Part shown: positions 36,190 to 44,982 of the stretch, one piece after another
Layout of the letters: every line of letters begins with the position of its first letter
How positions within the stretch are numbered: position 1 is the first letter of the stretch
Origin: Niallia sp. Man26
Lineage (GTDB): Bacteria > Bacillota > Bacilli > Bacillales > Cytobacillaceae
Assembly (NCBI RefSeq): GCF_022049065.2
Contig: NZ_CP095743.1
Location: 2,681,001-2,745,000 of the forward strand
Length of the DNA stretch: 64,000 bases
Direction: 5' to 3'
Notes under the pieces: model-generated
The model's input: the letters and a program-made list of their open reading frames with translations, nothing else
Told to the model about the DNA's origin: nothing
Database searches by the model: none
Made by a program: the position numbers and the translations under genes

Positions 36190-37950
36190 CTATTGAGCAT
36201 GACTCTCTTCATGGTCATAAACCGCCTTTACCATATCAGCAAATAGCGGATTGACTCCTCCTTCATCTGCGAATACCTCAAGGTTGACTGCAACTAAGGC
36301 ATATTTGGGTTTATCATATGGAAAATAGCCTGCAAACCACTTATTATGAAGCTGTTCCTCTCCCTTATAGATGCCAGTCTCTGCCGTACCGGATTTACCG
36401 GCAACTTCATACGGCAAGTCTTGAAACCATCTTCCTGTACCTTCTTTGTTCTCAACAACTTCTCTTAAGAGCTTCTGAAGTTCTTGTGCTGTATATGGCG
36501 AAATCGTTTCACCATCTAGCTTTTTCTGATCGAATTTCACCAATGTACTGCCATTTTTATATTCTATCTCAGAGGCCACTCTGACTGCCTGCTTTTCCCC
36601 GCCTCTGGCGATTGTAGCCATCATGTTGGCAACAGCTATTGGTGTAACCCTGACTTCATTCTGACCAATGCCTGTCAATGCTACATAATTCTTATCCTTT
36701 TTTGCATCCTCTGAAAGGAACACTCTGCCTTTTTCTTCATCTTGTATTTGCTTAAAGTCGCTTGAATGAAAAATAGTCCCTTCCCAGCCTGTCGTTGTTG
36801 TTAAAGACAGCTTCTTTGCGTAATCTTCTAAGATATTTTTGTCAATATCCTTTAACTCATTGGCAATTGTTGCGAAAGTATTATTGCAGCTGACAGCAAA
36901 GCTGTTTGTGAAATTAAGCATACCATGCTGATAAACAGGGTCTGGATCTCCATTTATTTTTTGGCTGCAGTTATAAATGGCATCATCATTATTCAATTTA
37001 TTATCTATCGCAGCTGCTGCCACTACGGTTTTGAAAACAGAACCGACTATCTGCTGTTTAAGCATAAAATTATTAATACCATCTGTTTCATAAGGATTTT
37101 TATCAATAATAGGACGAGATACCATAGCGGCAACTGAATTTGTCTCTATATCTAAAAGCACAAGTCCGCCTTTTTTGATATTATGCTTGTCCACCAGCTC
37201 TTCTGCCACTTCTTGTAATTCTTTATCAATGGTCGTTTTAATATTTACAGGATAAAATGGATTGCCAGGCTCCACATATTTAACGTTCGTTCCAAACAAC
37301 GGACCTCCTGTGGCATCGACATGATAGACAAGCTTAGATTCTCCATCTGGGAGAAGAAACTCATCAAAGCTTTTTTCTAGTCCCGTTAACCCGATTAATG
37401 TGTCATAAGACAGTTTTTTGTCAGGGTATCTTATTTCAAGCTCTGCTTCATTTTGACCGGTAATCCCTAACAGTTGTTCAGCTAACTCATTTTGGACCCT
37501 GAATTTTTTATTAACGGCAAATACACCGGGAATTTTCAAATTATTAATATCGGTCATTTGTTTTGCGGAAAGCTCTACCGGCTTGCTGCCACCAAGGACT
37601 ACAGGCTCTTTTGCCTCCGCTATCGTTTTCGTTAAAGTATATTCAGTTGTCCCAATAATATCCGCAATTTTTCTACTGTCCCATTCCATATTTTTTAAAA
37701 ACGGAAATAAAATAAGAACTGTTTTCGTTTGCTGTGTCAGCGACTCCCCATTTCTGTCCAAAAATCCCCCGCGGCCGTTATCCAGTACCATCTCCTGTGA
37801 TCGTTGCTTCACACTAGCTTCCACTAAGTTAATATTATGTTTAGTAAAATGTTCTGTTTCCACAAGCTGTATCTGCACAAGTCTTGCAAGCAGCACAACA
37901 AGCATACAAATAAAAAATACACCGATAAATATTGCTCTCTTTCTCCACAT
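36190..37950 (-). CDS. pbpI: Class B penicillin-binding protein (PbpI/PBP4b type)
   Basis: A 586-residue transpeptidase: an N-terminal membrane anchor (about 5-26), a dimerisation domain and a transpeptidase domain with SVFK (catalytic serine), SCN and KSGT motifs. It crosslinks peptidoglycan outside the membrane. Position between greA and yrrS is that of yrrR/pbpI. I start at ATG 37950; GAGGTG lies upstream but inside the greA terminator stem, followed by the T run, so translation is probably limited when that stem forms. Confidence 0.92.
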   Translation of the reverse strand: MWRKRAIFIGVFFICMLVVLLARLVQIQLVETEHFTKHNINLVEASVKQRSQEMVLDNGRGGFLDRNGESLTQQTKTVLILFPFLKNMEWDSRKIADIIGTTEYTLTKTIAEAKEPVVLGGSKPVELSAKQMTDINNLKIPGVFAVNKKFRVQNELAEQLLGITGQNEAELEIRYPDKKLSYDTLIGLTGLEKSFDEFLLPDGESKLVYHVDATGGPLFGTNVKYVEPGNPFYPVNIKTTIDKELQEVAEELVDKHNIKKGGLVLLDIETNSVAAMVSRPIIDKNPYETDGINNFMLKQQIVGSVFKTVVAAAAIDNKLNNDDAIYNCSQKINGDPDPVYQHGMLNFTNSFAVSCNNTFATIANELKDIDKNILEDYAKKLSLTTTTGWEGTIFHSSDFKQIQDEEKGRVFLSEDAKKDKNYVALTGIGQNEVRVTPIAVANMMATIARGGEKQAVRVASEIEYKNGSTLVKFDQKKLDGETISPYTAQELQKLLREVVENKEGTGRWFQDLPYEVAGKSGTAETGIYKGEEQLHNKWFAGYFPYDKPKYALVAVNLEVFADEGGVNPLFADMVKAVYDHEESHAQ

Positions 37951-37985
37951 AAAAAAACACCTCATCAAGAGTGTTGACGAGGTGT
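37951..37985 (-). terminator. greA terminator overlapping the pbpI ribosome binding site
   Basis: On the minus strand ACACCTCGTCAA and TTGATGAGGTGT pair fully with one G-U pair, around a 5-base loop, and are followed by seven T that abut the pbpI ATG. The pairing is complete only in the minus-strand RNA, supporting this orientation. Confidence 0.88.
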
Positions 37986-38014
37986 CCTTTTTTCAAACAA
38001 TTACCGTGAAATTG

Positions 38015-38491
38015 TTATTTAATTGTAACGATTTCTACATTCATTTCTCCACCAGGTGTTTGAACAACTACTTTATCGCCGACTTTTTTGCCGATTAGGC
38101 TTTTTGCAATCGGTGAATCATTGGAGATTTTACCTTCGAACGGATCAGCTTCTGCACTGCCCACAATTGTGTATGTTTCTTCGTCACCATCAGGAAGCTC
38201 AATGAAAGTAACAGAACTACCTAGTGAAACAGTGTCACGATCTAATTCATCTTCTGAGATGATCTTCGCATTGCGGATCATGTTTTCAATTGTAGTGATG
38301 CGTCCTTCTACAAACGCTTGCTCTTCTTTCGCAGAATCATATTCCGAATTCTCTGATAAGTCTCCGAAGCTGCGCGCTATTTTAATACGTTCAACGACTT
38401 CTTTACGTTTAACCGTTTTTAATTGTTCTAGTTCTTGTTCCAGTTTCTCTTTACCAGCCAATGTCATTGGAAATTCTTTTTCGATAGCCAA
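38015..38491 (-). CDS. greA: Transcription elongation factor GreA
   Basis: GreA reaches into the RNA polymerase channel and rescues backtracked complexes by cleaving the transcript. The 158-residue protein has the N-terminal coiled coil with the acidic tip ([16 protein letters not shown]) and the C-terminal FKBP-like domain. The TTG start (giving [10 protein letters not shown]) has AAGGAG 8 bases upstream and agrees with the family; an earlier GTG overlaps the site. It follows udk. Confidence 0.97.
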   Translation of the reverse strand: MAIEKEFPMTLAGKEKLEQELEQLKTVKRKEVVERIKIARSFGDLSENSEYDSAKEEQAFVEGRITTIENMIRNAKIISEDELDRDTVSLGSSVTFIELPDGDEETYTIVGSAEADPFEGKISNDSPIAKSLIGKKVGDKVVVQTPGGEMNVEIVTIK

Positions 38492-38640
38492 AATGTTCAC
38501 TCCTTAAAGTATCCAGCACAATCTATATATTTTGATTGTTGGTTTATGGTATGTATTAAAGTTGATGATGTAAACTCAAGCTAAATTACTAATAGGATGA
38601 GTTTAATACGTATTCCGAAAAAAAGAAAGCATTTTCTTTC

Positions 38641-38688
38641 AAAAAAAGAATAATTATTCCCTAAAATGCATTATTTTAGGGAAATAAT
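38641..38688 (-). terminator. Terminator after udk
   Basis: Long AT-rich arms containing CCCTAAAAT and ATTTTAGGG with one bulged A, then TTCTTTTTTT on the minus strand. The rest of the 294-base udk-greA gap holds a possible weak promoter but no gene. Confidence 0.8.
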
Positions 38689-38785
38689 AATGCCTCTAAT
38701 CCTTTATATAAAAGGGGTTAAAAGGTAAAATCAAAGATTTTAAAAAACCTTCTCATTTCTCTCGTGAAAAAATAAATTACAGAGC

Positions 38786-39421
38786 TTATAATAACGATTT
38801 TTGCTCAAGAATCGTCTGTATCTTCGTTACCATTAAGTCGATAGCAACGTGATTTTGACCGCCTTCTGGAATGATGATATCAGCATAGCGTTTTGTCGGC
38901 TCAATAAATTGATTATGCATCGGTCTTACAACACTCACATACTGATCAATAACAGAGTCCATTGTTCTACCTCTGTCTTGAATATCCCTAACAAGCCTTC
39001 TAATAATGCGCAAATCTGCATCTGTATCCACGTACAGCTTCATGTCCATTAGATTGCGAAGTCTTTCATCCTCTAAAATAAGAATGCCTTCCACAATAAT
39101 AACATCACGAGGTTCGACAAGTATTGTCTCATCTGATCTCGTATGCATGGCGTAATTATATACAGGTTTATCGATTTTTTCATACTTAAGCAATGTTTGG
39201 ATATGTTCAATTAATAATTCTGTATCAAATGCCAACGGATGATCATAATTTGTTTTTAGTCTTTCTTCAAATGGAAGATGTGATTGATCTTTATAATAAT
39301 AATCCTGTTCAATCATCAGGATGGAATGTCCTTGAAAATGCTCAAAAATAGCTTTGGTCACGCTTGTTTTTCCTGATCCGGAGCCACCTGCGACACCAAT
39401 TACAACTGGTTTGCGCTGCAT
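38786..39421 (-). CDS. udk: Uridine kinase
   Basis: Udk phosphorylates uridine and cytidine in pyrimidine salvage. The 211-residue protein has the P-loop GGSGSGKT at residues 12-19, the EQDYYYKD substrate loop and [12 protein letters not shown] lid. AAGGAG lies inside the end of trhP2, 3 bases of gap separate the genes, so it is cotranscribed with the tRNA modification genes. Confidence 0.97.
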   Translation of the reverse strand: MQRKPVVIGVAGGSGSGKTSVTKAIFEHFQGHSILMIEQDYYYKDQSHLPFEERLKTNYDHPLAFDTELLIEHIQTLLKYEKIDKPVYNYAMHTRSDETILVEPRDVIIVEGILILEDERLRNLMDMKLYVDTDADLRIIRRLVRDIQDRGRTMDSVIDQYVSVVRPMHNQFIEPTKRYADIIIPEGGQNHVAIDLMVTKIQTILEQKSLL

Positions 39422-39424
39422 GCT

Positions 39425-40693
39425 TTAGAGCTCCTTTCTCATCATGTTATTTGGAAATACAGGGTGATCCACTTTAAATTTAACAATTTGCAGCGGATGG
39501 CGGGCTGCATCAAGCTCATTGCCTTTTTCATCCCATATCGTATCAATAACTGTCGTAAAATTAGATATTTCTGGACCGAAGAATTCTACTTCCTGTCCTG
39601 GTTTAAAGAAGTTGCGCTGCTGCAGCGTTACAATCTTTTCCTCTTTGTCATAATCAAGAACAAGTCCAACAAAATCAAAAGTTGTCTTTTTGCTATGATT
39701 ACCAAACATTTGCTCTTTATACCCTGGCTGCCCTTCAAAGAATGCTGGTGCTGTTTCTCTGTTTGCACATTTATCCAGCTCTTTCAGCCATTCTTCGTCA
39801 ATAACAAAATTATCAGGATCAGCACAGTAAGCATCAATTACTTTACGGTACACGCTGACAACTGTTGCCACGTAGTGAATAGATTTCATACGACCTTCAA
39901 TTTTCAGACTGTCAATGCCCAGTTCAATCATGCGGGGAATCGATTCAATGAGCTTAAGGTCTTTAGGACTCATCGCAAAAGGTGCATCCTCTTCAGAGAA
40001 AAGCGGCTTTTCTTCTGTGTTTTCCAGTCTGTACAGATCATAATCCCAACGGCATGATTGACAGCATCCGCCTCTGTTAGAATCCCTTGCTGTCATATGA
40101 TTGCTTAGTGTGCATCTTCCAGAATACGCAATACACATTGCTCCATGAATGAATGTCTCGATTTCAATATCGACTTTTTCTTTCATTTCCTGGATTTCTT
40201 CTGCACTGGTTTCACGGGCAAGCACAACTCTTTCTAAGCCCTCTTCCTTCCAGTACTGAACAGCTTTCCAGTTGGAAAGAGACTGCTGTGTGCTTAAGTG
40301 TACTTCTATTTCAGGTGCTACTCTGCGGCATGTTTCAATAATGAGCGGATCAGCAACAATAATGCCGTGAATGCCTGCTTCTTTTAATCCAAGCAGATAT
40401 TCTTCCAGTCCGTCGATATTTTCATTATGCGCAAAAATATTTGTTGTTACATATATTTTCGCATCATAGTTTTTTGCAAATTCCACTCCCTCTTTCATTT
40501 CCTCGAAAGTGAAATTTCCAGCGTTAGAACGGAGTCCATATTCTTGGCCTCCGATAAAAACCGCATCAGCTCCATAAGCAACGGCTATCTTCAATTTTTC
40601 AAGATTGCCTGCAGGCGCCAAAAGCTCCGGCTTTTTGACAATGATTCTTTTACCGTCTCGAATTTCAGAGATAGGTGTTTTCACTGCTGTCAT
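39425..40693 (-). CDS. trhP2: tRNA hydroxylation protein TrhP2 (peptidase U32 family)
   Basis: A 422-residue U32-family protein (B. subtilis YrrO) with KKPELLAPAGNLEKLK at the start, the U32 signature ETFIHGAMCIAYSGRC and clustered cysteines (CCQSC) that can hold an iron-sulfur cluster. With TrhP1 it is needed for the prephenate-dependent hydroxylation of U34 to 5-hydroxyuridine in tRNA. AGGAGGAG precedes the ATG. It lies between trhP1 and udk. Confidence 0.92.
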   Translation of the reverse strand: MTAVKTPISEIRDGKRIIVKKPELLAPAGNLEKLKIAVAYGADAVFIGGQEYGLRSNAGNFTFEEMKEGVEFAKNYDAKIYVTTNIFAHNENIDGLEEYLLGLKEAGIHGIIVADPLIIETCRRVAPEIEVHLSTQQSLSNWKAVQYWKEEGLERVVLARETSAEEIQEMKEKVDIEIETFIHGAMCIAYSGRCTLSNHMTARDSNRGGCCQSCRWDYDLYRLENTEEKPLFSEEDAPFAMSPKDLKLIESIPRMIELGIDSLKIEGRMKSIHYVATVVSVYRKVIDAYCADPDNFVIDEEWLKELDKCANRETAPAFFEGQPGYKEQMFGNHSKKTTFDFVGLVLDYDKEEKIVTLQQRNFFKPGQEVEFFGPEISNFTTVIDTIWDEKGNELDAARHPLQIVKFKVDHPVFPNNMMRKEL

Positions 40694-40714
40694 CGTCTGT
40701 ACTCCTCCTAATTA

Positions 40715-41644
40715 TTAATACACTGTTTCTTTAAAGAAAAATCCTGTGTCCAACGGTCTATTTGCCGGCTGTATCTGTTCAATTTCTGCTAGTAGATTAT
40801 CCTTTTCCTCATCGTACTGATCAGGATTATTTACAAACATCGTTATTGCTCGATGATAAATGCTCGTCACTTTTTGAATATAAGCAGAATCCTTTAAAAT
40901 ACCGTCTATCTTAAAAGAATCGATGCCTGCTTCTATCAATTCCTGCAATTCATCAACAATGCAAATATCATTAGGACTCATAATATGTGTGCCGTTTTCG
41001 TCTTCAAAGATCGGATACTTGTTCTCTCTCTCTTTATCATGGAGGAAGTAATCCCTGTCTTTCTGTTTATCGGCCATATCTTGCTCTTTGCCCTGATGTT
41101 GGAAGTAATGCCCTAAAAGGGTGCGCTTTGATTGGAACATTGTCGTCATGCCGTGAACTTGGATTTCCAATTCGACTTCTGCATTCTCTTTCATCTCAAT
41201 GATTGCATCCATGCTCAGTTCCCGTGCGAGCACCGCTCGTTTAGCACCTTTTTTCCCCCAGTAATTGCAAGTATACCAGTTAGTTCCAGTGGTTTCTGTG
41301 TTCCAATGCAGTTTCATGTCTGGGGCAACTTCACGCGCCACCATAAGAACTGCCGGATCACCAAAAATAACGCTGTCCGCATTCACATCTCTTAAGAAAG
41401 CAATATAATCATAAAGGTCATCTATTTTTTCATTGTGAAAAAGACCGTTGACAGCTACATATACCTTCTTGTTTCGTCCATGGGCACGTTCAATCGCTTT
41501 TTTTACATCATCGCGCTTAAATTCTCCTGCTAAACGCAATCCAAATTTCTGTTCACCGATCACAAAGGCATCTGCTCCGCTTTCGATCAGTGGAATAATG
41601 TCTTCAACCGTAATTGGTGTAACGAGCAATTCAGGTTTTTTCAT
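40715..41644 (-). CDS. trhP1: tRNA hydroxylation protein TrhP1 (peptidase U32 family)
   Basis: A 309-residue shorter U32 paralogue (B. subtilis YrrN). It shares the GADAFVIGEQKFGLRLAG start and the HGMTTMFQSKRTLLGHY region with TrhP2 but lacks the cysteine cluster. It acts with TrhP2 in making ho5U34, which TrmR then methylates. Its ribosome binding site GAGGAG lies in the trmR 3-prime end. Confidence 0.91.
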   Translation of the reverse strand: MKKPELLVTPITVEDIIPLIESGADAFVIGEQKFGLRLAGEFKRDDVKKAIERAHGRNKKVYVAVNGLFHNEKIDDLYDYIAFLRDVNADSVIFGDPAVLMVAREVAPDMKLHWNTETTGTNWYTCNYWGKKGAKRAVLARELSMDAIIEMKENAEVELEIQVHGMTTMFQSKRTLLGHYFQHQGKEQDMADKQKDRDYFLHDKERENKYPIFEDENGTHIMSPNDICIVDELQELIEAGIDSFKIDGILKDSAYIQKVTSIYHRAITMFVNNPDQYDEEKDNLLAEIEQIQPANRPLDTGFFFKETVY

Positions 41645-41647
41645 TTT

Positions 41648-42292
41648 TTATCTCCTCTTTTTGCTAATTGCTAATCCATCACCAACAGGCAGTATTGCTG
41701 TATGGTAATCTGGATGCTGCATTAGCCATTGATTAAAATCCTTAATTTTTCGGACAAGCTGCCTTACATTCCGGCTGTCTATATTTTCCTCCACAACAAG
41801 CCCGTGGAATAAGATATTATCCGTAAAAATCACGCCTTCAGGGGAAAGCATCTTGGAGTATATATCAAAAAACTTCCGATATTGGCTTTTTGCAGCATCT
41901 ATGAATAAGGCATCAAAAGGACCGTGCTCCTGCACAAGATTCTCCACTTCTAACGCATCACCCTTAATGAAGTGAACTTGTGAGCTTTTGTTCAATGTCT
42001 CCACATTGGATAAGGCCACATTATATCGGTCCTCATCACGCTCAATGGATACAATCTTGCATTCTGGCAAAGCGTCTGCCATCCGCAGTGCAGAATATCC
42101 TATCGCTGTCCCAATTTCGAGAATTTTTTTGGGCTGCTGCATTCTTAACAGCTGAAGCAATGTTTCAATGCCTACAAGCTCCATAATTGGGACTTCATTT
42201 TCCTCAGCATACTTTTCAATACCTAAAAAGGCTTCACTTCTATCTGGAATTAAATTCTCGATATATTTCAGCACTTGTTCTTCATTCTGCAA
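41648..42292 (-). CDS. trmR: tRNA 5-hydroxyuridine methyltransferase TrmR
   Basis: A 214-residue class I O-methyltransferase (B. subtilis YrrM) with EIGTAIGYSA (SAM motif), VSIERD, DALFIDAAKSQY and FTDNILFHG. TrmR methylates ho5U34 of tRNA to 5-methoxyuridine. Directly followed by trhP1 and trhP2, so three genes of one wobble-base pathway form an operon. TTG start with GAGGTG 8 bases upstream. Confidence 0.92.
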   Translation of the reverse strand: MQNEEQVLKYIENLIPDRSEAFLGIEKYAEENEVPIMELVGIETLLQLLRMQQPKKILEIGTAIGYSALRMADALPECKIVSIERDEDRYNVALSNVETLNKSSQVHFIKGDALEVENLVQEHGPFDALFIDAAKSQYRKFFDIYSKMLSPEGVIFTDNILFHGLVVEENIDSRNVRQLVRKIKDFNQWLMQHPDYHTAILPVGDGLAISKKRR

Positions 42293-42354
42293 CAGAATTC
42301 ACCTCTATTTACATTTGCCAGACGTTACTGAATGTCTCTTTTTAATTGGCTAAA

Positions 42355-42385
42355 TTTTCAGGAATGGTTTCCCTCCACCTGAAAA
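42355..42385 (-). promoter_or_regulatory. Inverted repeat upstream of trmR
   Basis: TTTTCAGG and CCTGAAAA form an 8-base dyad with a 15-base loop, about 65 bases before the trmR start. Operator or leader hairpin; no regulator is recognised. The remaining 42293-42488 sequence shows no gene. Confidence 0.35.
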
Positions 42386-42488
42386 ATGTTAGCTTCTTTT
42401 ATTAAGAACCTAACTTTGCGGTGTATGCCAAATTTGTTAATTACGTATAACTTGTTCCTGTTTAAAAACACTTGTACTATTTTAACAT

Positions 42489-42535
42489 AAAACGCTGGGG
42501 AAAGCTAATTAATCATGCTCTCCCCACATCGTTTT
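42489..42535 (-). terminator. Terminator after mltG
   Basis: A long stem (AAAACG, then GGGGA, then GC paired with GC, TCCCC and CGTTTT, with a 2-base bulge) is followed by T on the minus strand. It begins within the mltG stop codon. Confidence 0.82.
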
Positions 42536-43679
42536 AATTATTTGTAATATATTTTGCCTTTAATGAGTTATGCTCATCAAGTGTGCTCGAAAAATATACA
42601 GTTCCATCACTGGATGCCAGGAAGTATAAAAAGTCGGTATCAGCTGGATGAAGCGCTGCTTCCATGGACATCGTACCTGAATTGGAGATAGGCCCTGGCG
42701 TCAACCCTTTATTTTTATACGTATTATACGGAGAATCTACTTCTAAATCCTTGTATGTGACTCTTGCTTTATGTTTGCCTTGTGCATACAGTACCGTCGG
42801 ATCTGTTTGCAGCGGCATTCCTTCATCTATGCGGTTATAAAACACACTCGCAATTTTATCTCTGTCTGCCTTTTCTGTTGCTTCCTCTTCAATCAAGGAT
42901 GACATAGTCAAGAATTGATGAACAGTCATATCTTCTCTTTCAATATCCTGCCTGTACTTCTCCACAACGCTTTGCGTCTTATCAAGCATGGTAGAAACAA
43001 TCTCATCGAGGCTAGGGTCCTTTTTGTAGAAAGCATACGTAGCAGGGAAAAGATATCCTTCTAAAGGATACTTAATATCTTTAGCCCAAACCTCTGTTGT
43101 CAAAATGGACGGATACTTTTCCATTAATGACTGAATGAACTTTTCATCATTTAAACTTTTGAAAACTTCCTTCTCAGGCTGCTTTGTCTTATCAGCTATC
43201 ACAGCTGCTATCTCGTCAAGCTGTTTACCCTCCGGTATCGTCATAGTAAATACCGGCTCCTGCATGATTCTACCAGTCTTTAAGCTTTCGATGATTTCCT
43301 GGAAAGTCATCGAGGGATTCATATGATACTCCCCTGCCATGAACTCTGATTCGTTTTTAAACTTTACATAGTATTTAAATACTCGCGCGTTTTTAACAAG
43401 TCCGCTGTCCTCTAACGTCTGAGCTATATAGGAGACACTTGAACCGATTGGAATATCAACAATGATTTCTTTTTTGCTGCCAGGGTCCACTGGTTCTAAG
43501 CTTGATTTAATATAAAAATAACTGGTTAGTGACACAGCTGCAAGTACTACAGCAAGTACGAGAATGGTTAAGCCAACGAATCTCCTGATTGTTTTTGCTT
43601 CATTTCGTCTTTCCGCTATCTTCTCAAAAAACATTTCTTTTTTATTTTTTCCTTCATTATTCCCCTCTTTTATTGACAA
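42534..43679 (-). CDS. mltG: Endolytic murein transglycosylase MltG
   Basis: MltG cuts new glycan strands inside the chain and so sets their length. The 381-residue protein has a basic cytoplasmic N-terminus, one membrane helix (about 32-57), a LysM-like subdomain and the YceG domain with the catalytic glutamate in SSLIEEEA and the NTY...GLTPGPI segment. TTG start with AGGAGGG upstream. B. subtilis name is YrrL. Confidence 0.93.
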   Translation of the reverse strand: MSIKEGNNEGKNKKEMFFEKIAERRNEAKTIRRFVGLTILVLAVVLAAVSLTSYFYIKSSLEPVDPGSKKEIIVDIPIGSSVSYIAQTLEDSGLVKNARVFKYYVKFKNESEFMAGEYHMNPSMTFQEIIESLKTGRIMQEPVFTMTIPEGKQLDEIAAVIADKTKQPEKEVFKSLNDEKFIQSLMEKYPSILTTEVWAKDIKYPLEGYLFPATYAFYKKDPSLDEIVSTMLDKTQSVVEKYRQDIEREDMTVHQFLTMSSLIEEEATEKADRDKIASVFYNRIDEGMPLQTDPTVLYAQGKHKARVTYKDLEVDSPYNTYKNKGLTPGPISNSGTMSMEAALHPADTDFLYFLASSDGTVYFSSTLDEHNSLKAKYITNN

Positions 43680-43738
43680 TTATCTTTCCCTCCTAAAACC
43701 GGGTATGTATTACCTATAATAAAACCATATCTCGACTA

Positions 43739-43768
43739 ATTATACTATATTCTAACAAAGAAAGTGAA
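43739..43768 (-). promoter_or_regulatory. Possible sigma-A promoter of mltG
   Basis: TTCACT (43763-43768), 18 bases and a perfect TATAAT (43739-43744) on the minus strand, about 60 bases before the mltG start. The -35 is a moderate match. Confidence 0.5.
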
Positions 43769-43877
43769 AAAAATAGCGAATGAAGTCTATTTTACTATCG
43801 GAGAATAGTGTTTGGAAATAATATCCACAAACAAAACCCTCCATATTTATGCCATTGTCCACGACCGTTTTCAAGCA

Positions 43878-43910
43878 TAAAAAAAAAGGGACAGCACTAT
43901 TGCTGTCCCC
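43878..43910 (-). terminator. Terminator after yrzB
   Basis: GGGACAGCA and TGCTGTCCC with a 4-base loop, then a long T run on the minus strand. Confidence 0.93.
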
Positions 43911-43920
43911 CATCTGTTTC

Positions 43921-44211
43921 TTATTCTTCTTCTTCGTTAGCAAGGAATGTGTTAAGCATTTCCTCTACTAAATCCCACTCTTCATCTGTTTCGATAGGAG
44001 ATAGCTCACCATCGCCAGTTTCTTCGTTCGGGATAAATGAAGATGCATGAATGTCGATTTCGTCGTCTTCACCGTCATCTTCTCCGATTGGGTAATAAAG
44101 AACATATGATTTTCCAAATTCATCTGATTCAAATGTGAACAAAATTTCGCATAATTGTTCGTTTCCTTGCTCGTCCACTACTGTAATTGTATTAGTTTCT
44201 CCGTGTTCCAT
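43921..44211 (-). CDS. yrzB: YrzB, DUF1292 family protein
   Basis: A 96-residue very acidic protein of the DUF1292 family, beginning [18 protein letters not shown] and containing [15 protein letters not shown]. Function is unknown; it is always near ruvX and yrzL in Firmicutes. The ATG at 44211 has GAGGTG 6 bases upstream. A GTG three codons earlier overlaps this site. Confidence 0.9.
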   Translation of the reverse strand: MEHGETNTITVVDEQGNEQLCEILFTFESDEFGKSYVLYYPIGEDDGEDDEIDIHASSFIPNEETGDGELSPIETDEEWDLVEEMLNTFLANEEEE

Positions 44212-44224
44212 TACTTTCACCTCA

Positions 44225-44641
44225 TCATTTCTGGCTATCTAAATAGCCTTGTAATATCATAGATGCTGCCATCTTATCAATTACTTTTTTCCTTTTTTTT
44301 CTGCTGACATCTGCTTCAAGAAGGACTCTTTCAGCAGCCATCGTCGTCAGTCGCTCATCCCAAAATACAACTGGTAGACCGAATCTTTCTTCAAGAAGCT
44401 TGCCGAAATGTTGGCTTGCTTCACCGCGAAAGCCGATGCTGCCATTCATGTTTTTTGGAAGGCCAACCACTATTTTACTTACATCATGCTCAACAATCAA
44501 TACTCCTAAACGGTCTAATCCGAATTCTTGTTTCTCTTCGTCGATTTTTACAGTTTCAATGCCTTGGGCTGTCCACCCAAAAGCATCACTAATTGAAACC
44601 CCTACCGTTTTTGAGCCTACATCCAAGCCCATTGTTCGCAT
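44225..44641 (-). CDS. ruvX: RuvX/YqgF family nuclease
   Basis: A 138-residue RNase H-fold protein (YrrK): [30 protein letters not shown] and [10 protein letters not shown] with the conserved acidic residues. The family includes putative Holliday junction resolvases and a pre-16S rRNA 5-prime nuclease; the second role is better supported for YqgF proteins. GAGAGGA of its site lies in the yrzL 3-prime end. Confidence 0.92.
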   Translation of the reverse strand: MRTMGLDVGSKTVGVSISDAFGWTAQGIETVKIDEEKQEFGLDRLGVLIVEHDVSKIVVGLPKNMNGSIGFRGEASQHFGKLLEERFGLPVVFWDERLTTMAAERVLLEADVSRKKRKKVIDKMAASMILQGYLDSQK

Positions 44642-44645
44642 TTCT

Positions 44646-44912
44646 TTAATCCTCTCGCTGCTGTTTTAAGTAGAACTTAACAAGCTCTTCAATAATCTCG
44701 TCACGCTCTAGTTTGCGCATAATATTTCGTGCATCCATATGGCGCGGGATGTATGCAGGGTCTCCTGAAAGTAGATAACCGACAATTTGATTAATTGGGT
44801 TATAGCCTTTTTCTTGAAGAGCATCATATACTTGATTCAACACTTCTTTTACGTCATGTTCATATGGTTCTTCAGGAAAATTGAATCTCATTGTTTTGTC
44901 GAATGAGCTCAT
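44646..44912 (-). CDS. yrzL: IreB family regulatory phosphoprotein YrzL
   Basis: An 88-residue helical protein (DUF965): [38 protein letters not shown] and [15 protein letters not shown]. In Enterococcus the homologue IreB is phosphorylated by the kinase IreK and affects cephalosporin resistance; the N-terminal threonine region matches. It lies between alaS and ruvX, the conserved order. Confidence 0.93.
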   Translation of the reverse strand: MSSFDKTMRFNFPEEPYEHDVKEVLNQVYDALQEKGYNPINQIVGYLLSGDPAYIPRHMDARNIMRKLERDEIIEELVKFYLKQQRED

Positions 44913-44982
44913 TTACAACACCCCTATTTTCAGACAGATTCTGTTAATTGATACCTACATTTTACACTACTTGCCCACATTA

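Noticed and set aside
42293..42488. A small RNA or peptide gene upstream of trmR
   Set aside because: Apart from an 8-base dyad there is no promoter plus terminator pair and no frame with a ribosome binding site.
43752..43943. A 63-codon minus-strand frame between mltG and yrzB
   Set aside because: It overlaps the yrzB terminator and the possible mltG promoter and has low-complexity sequence.
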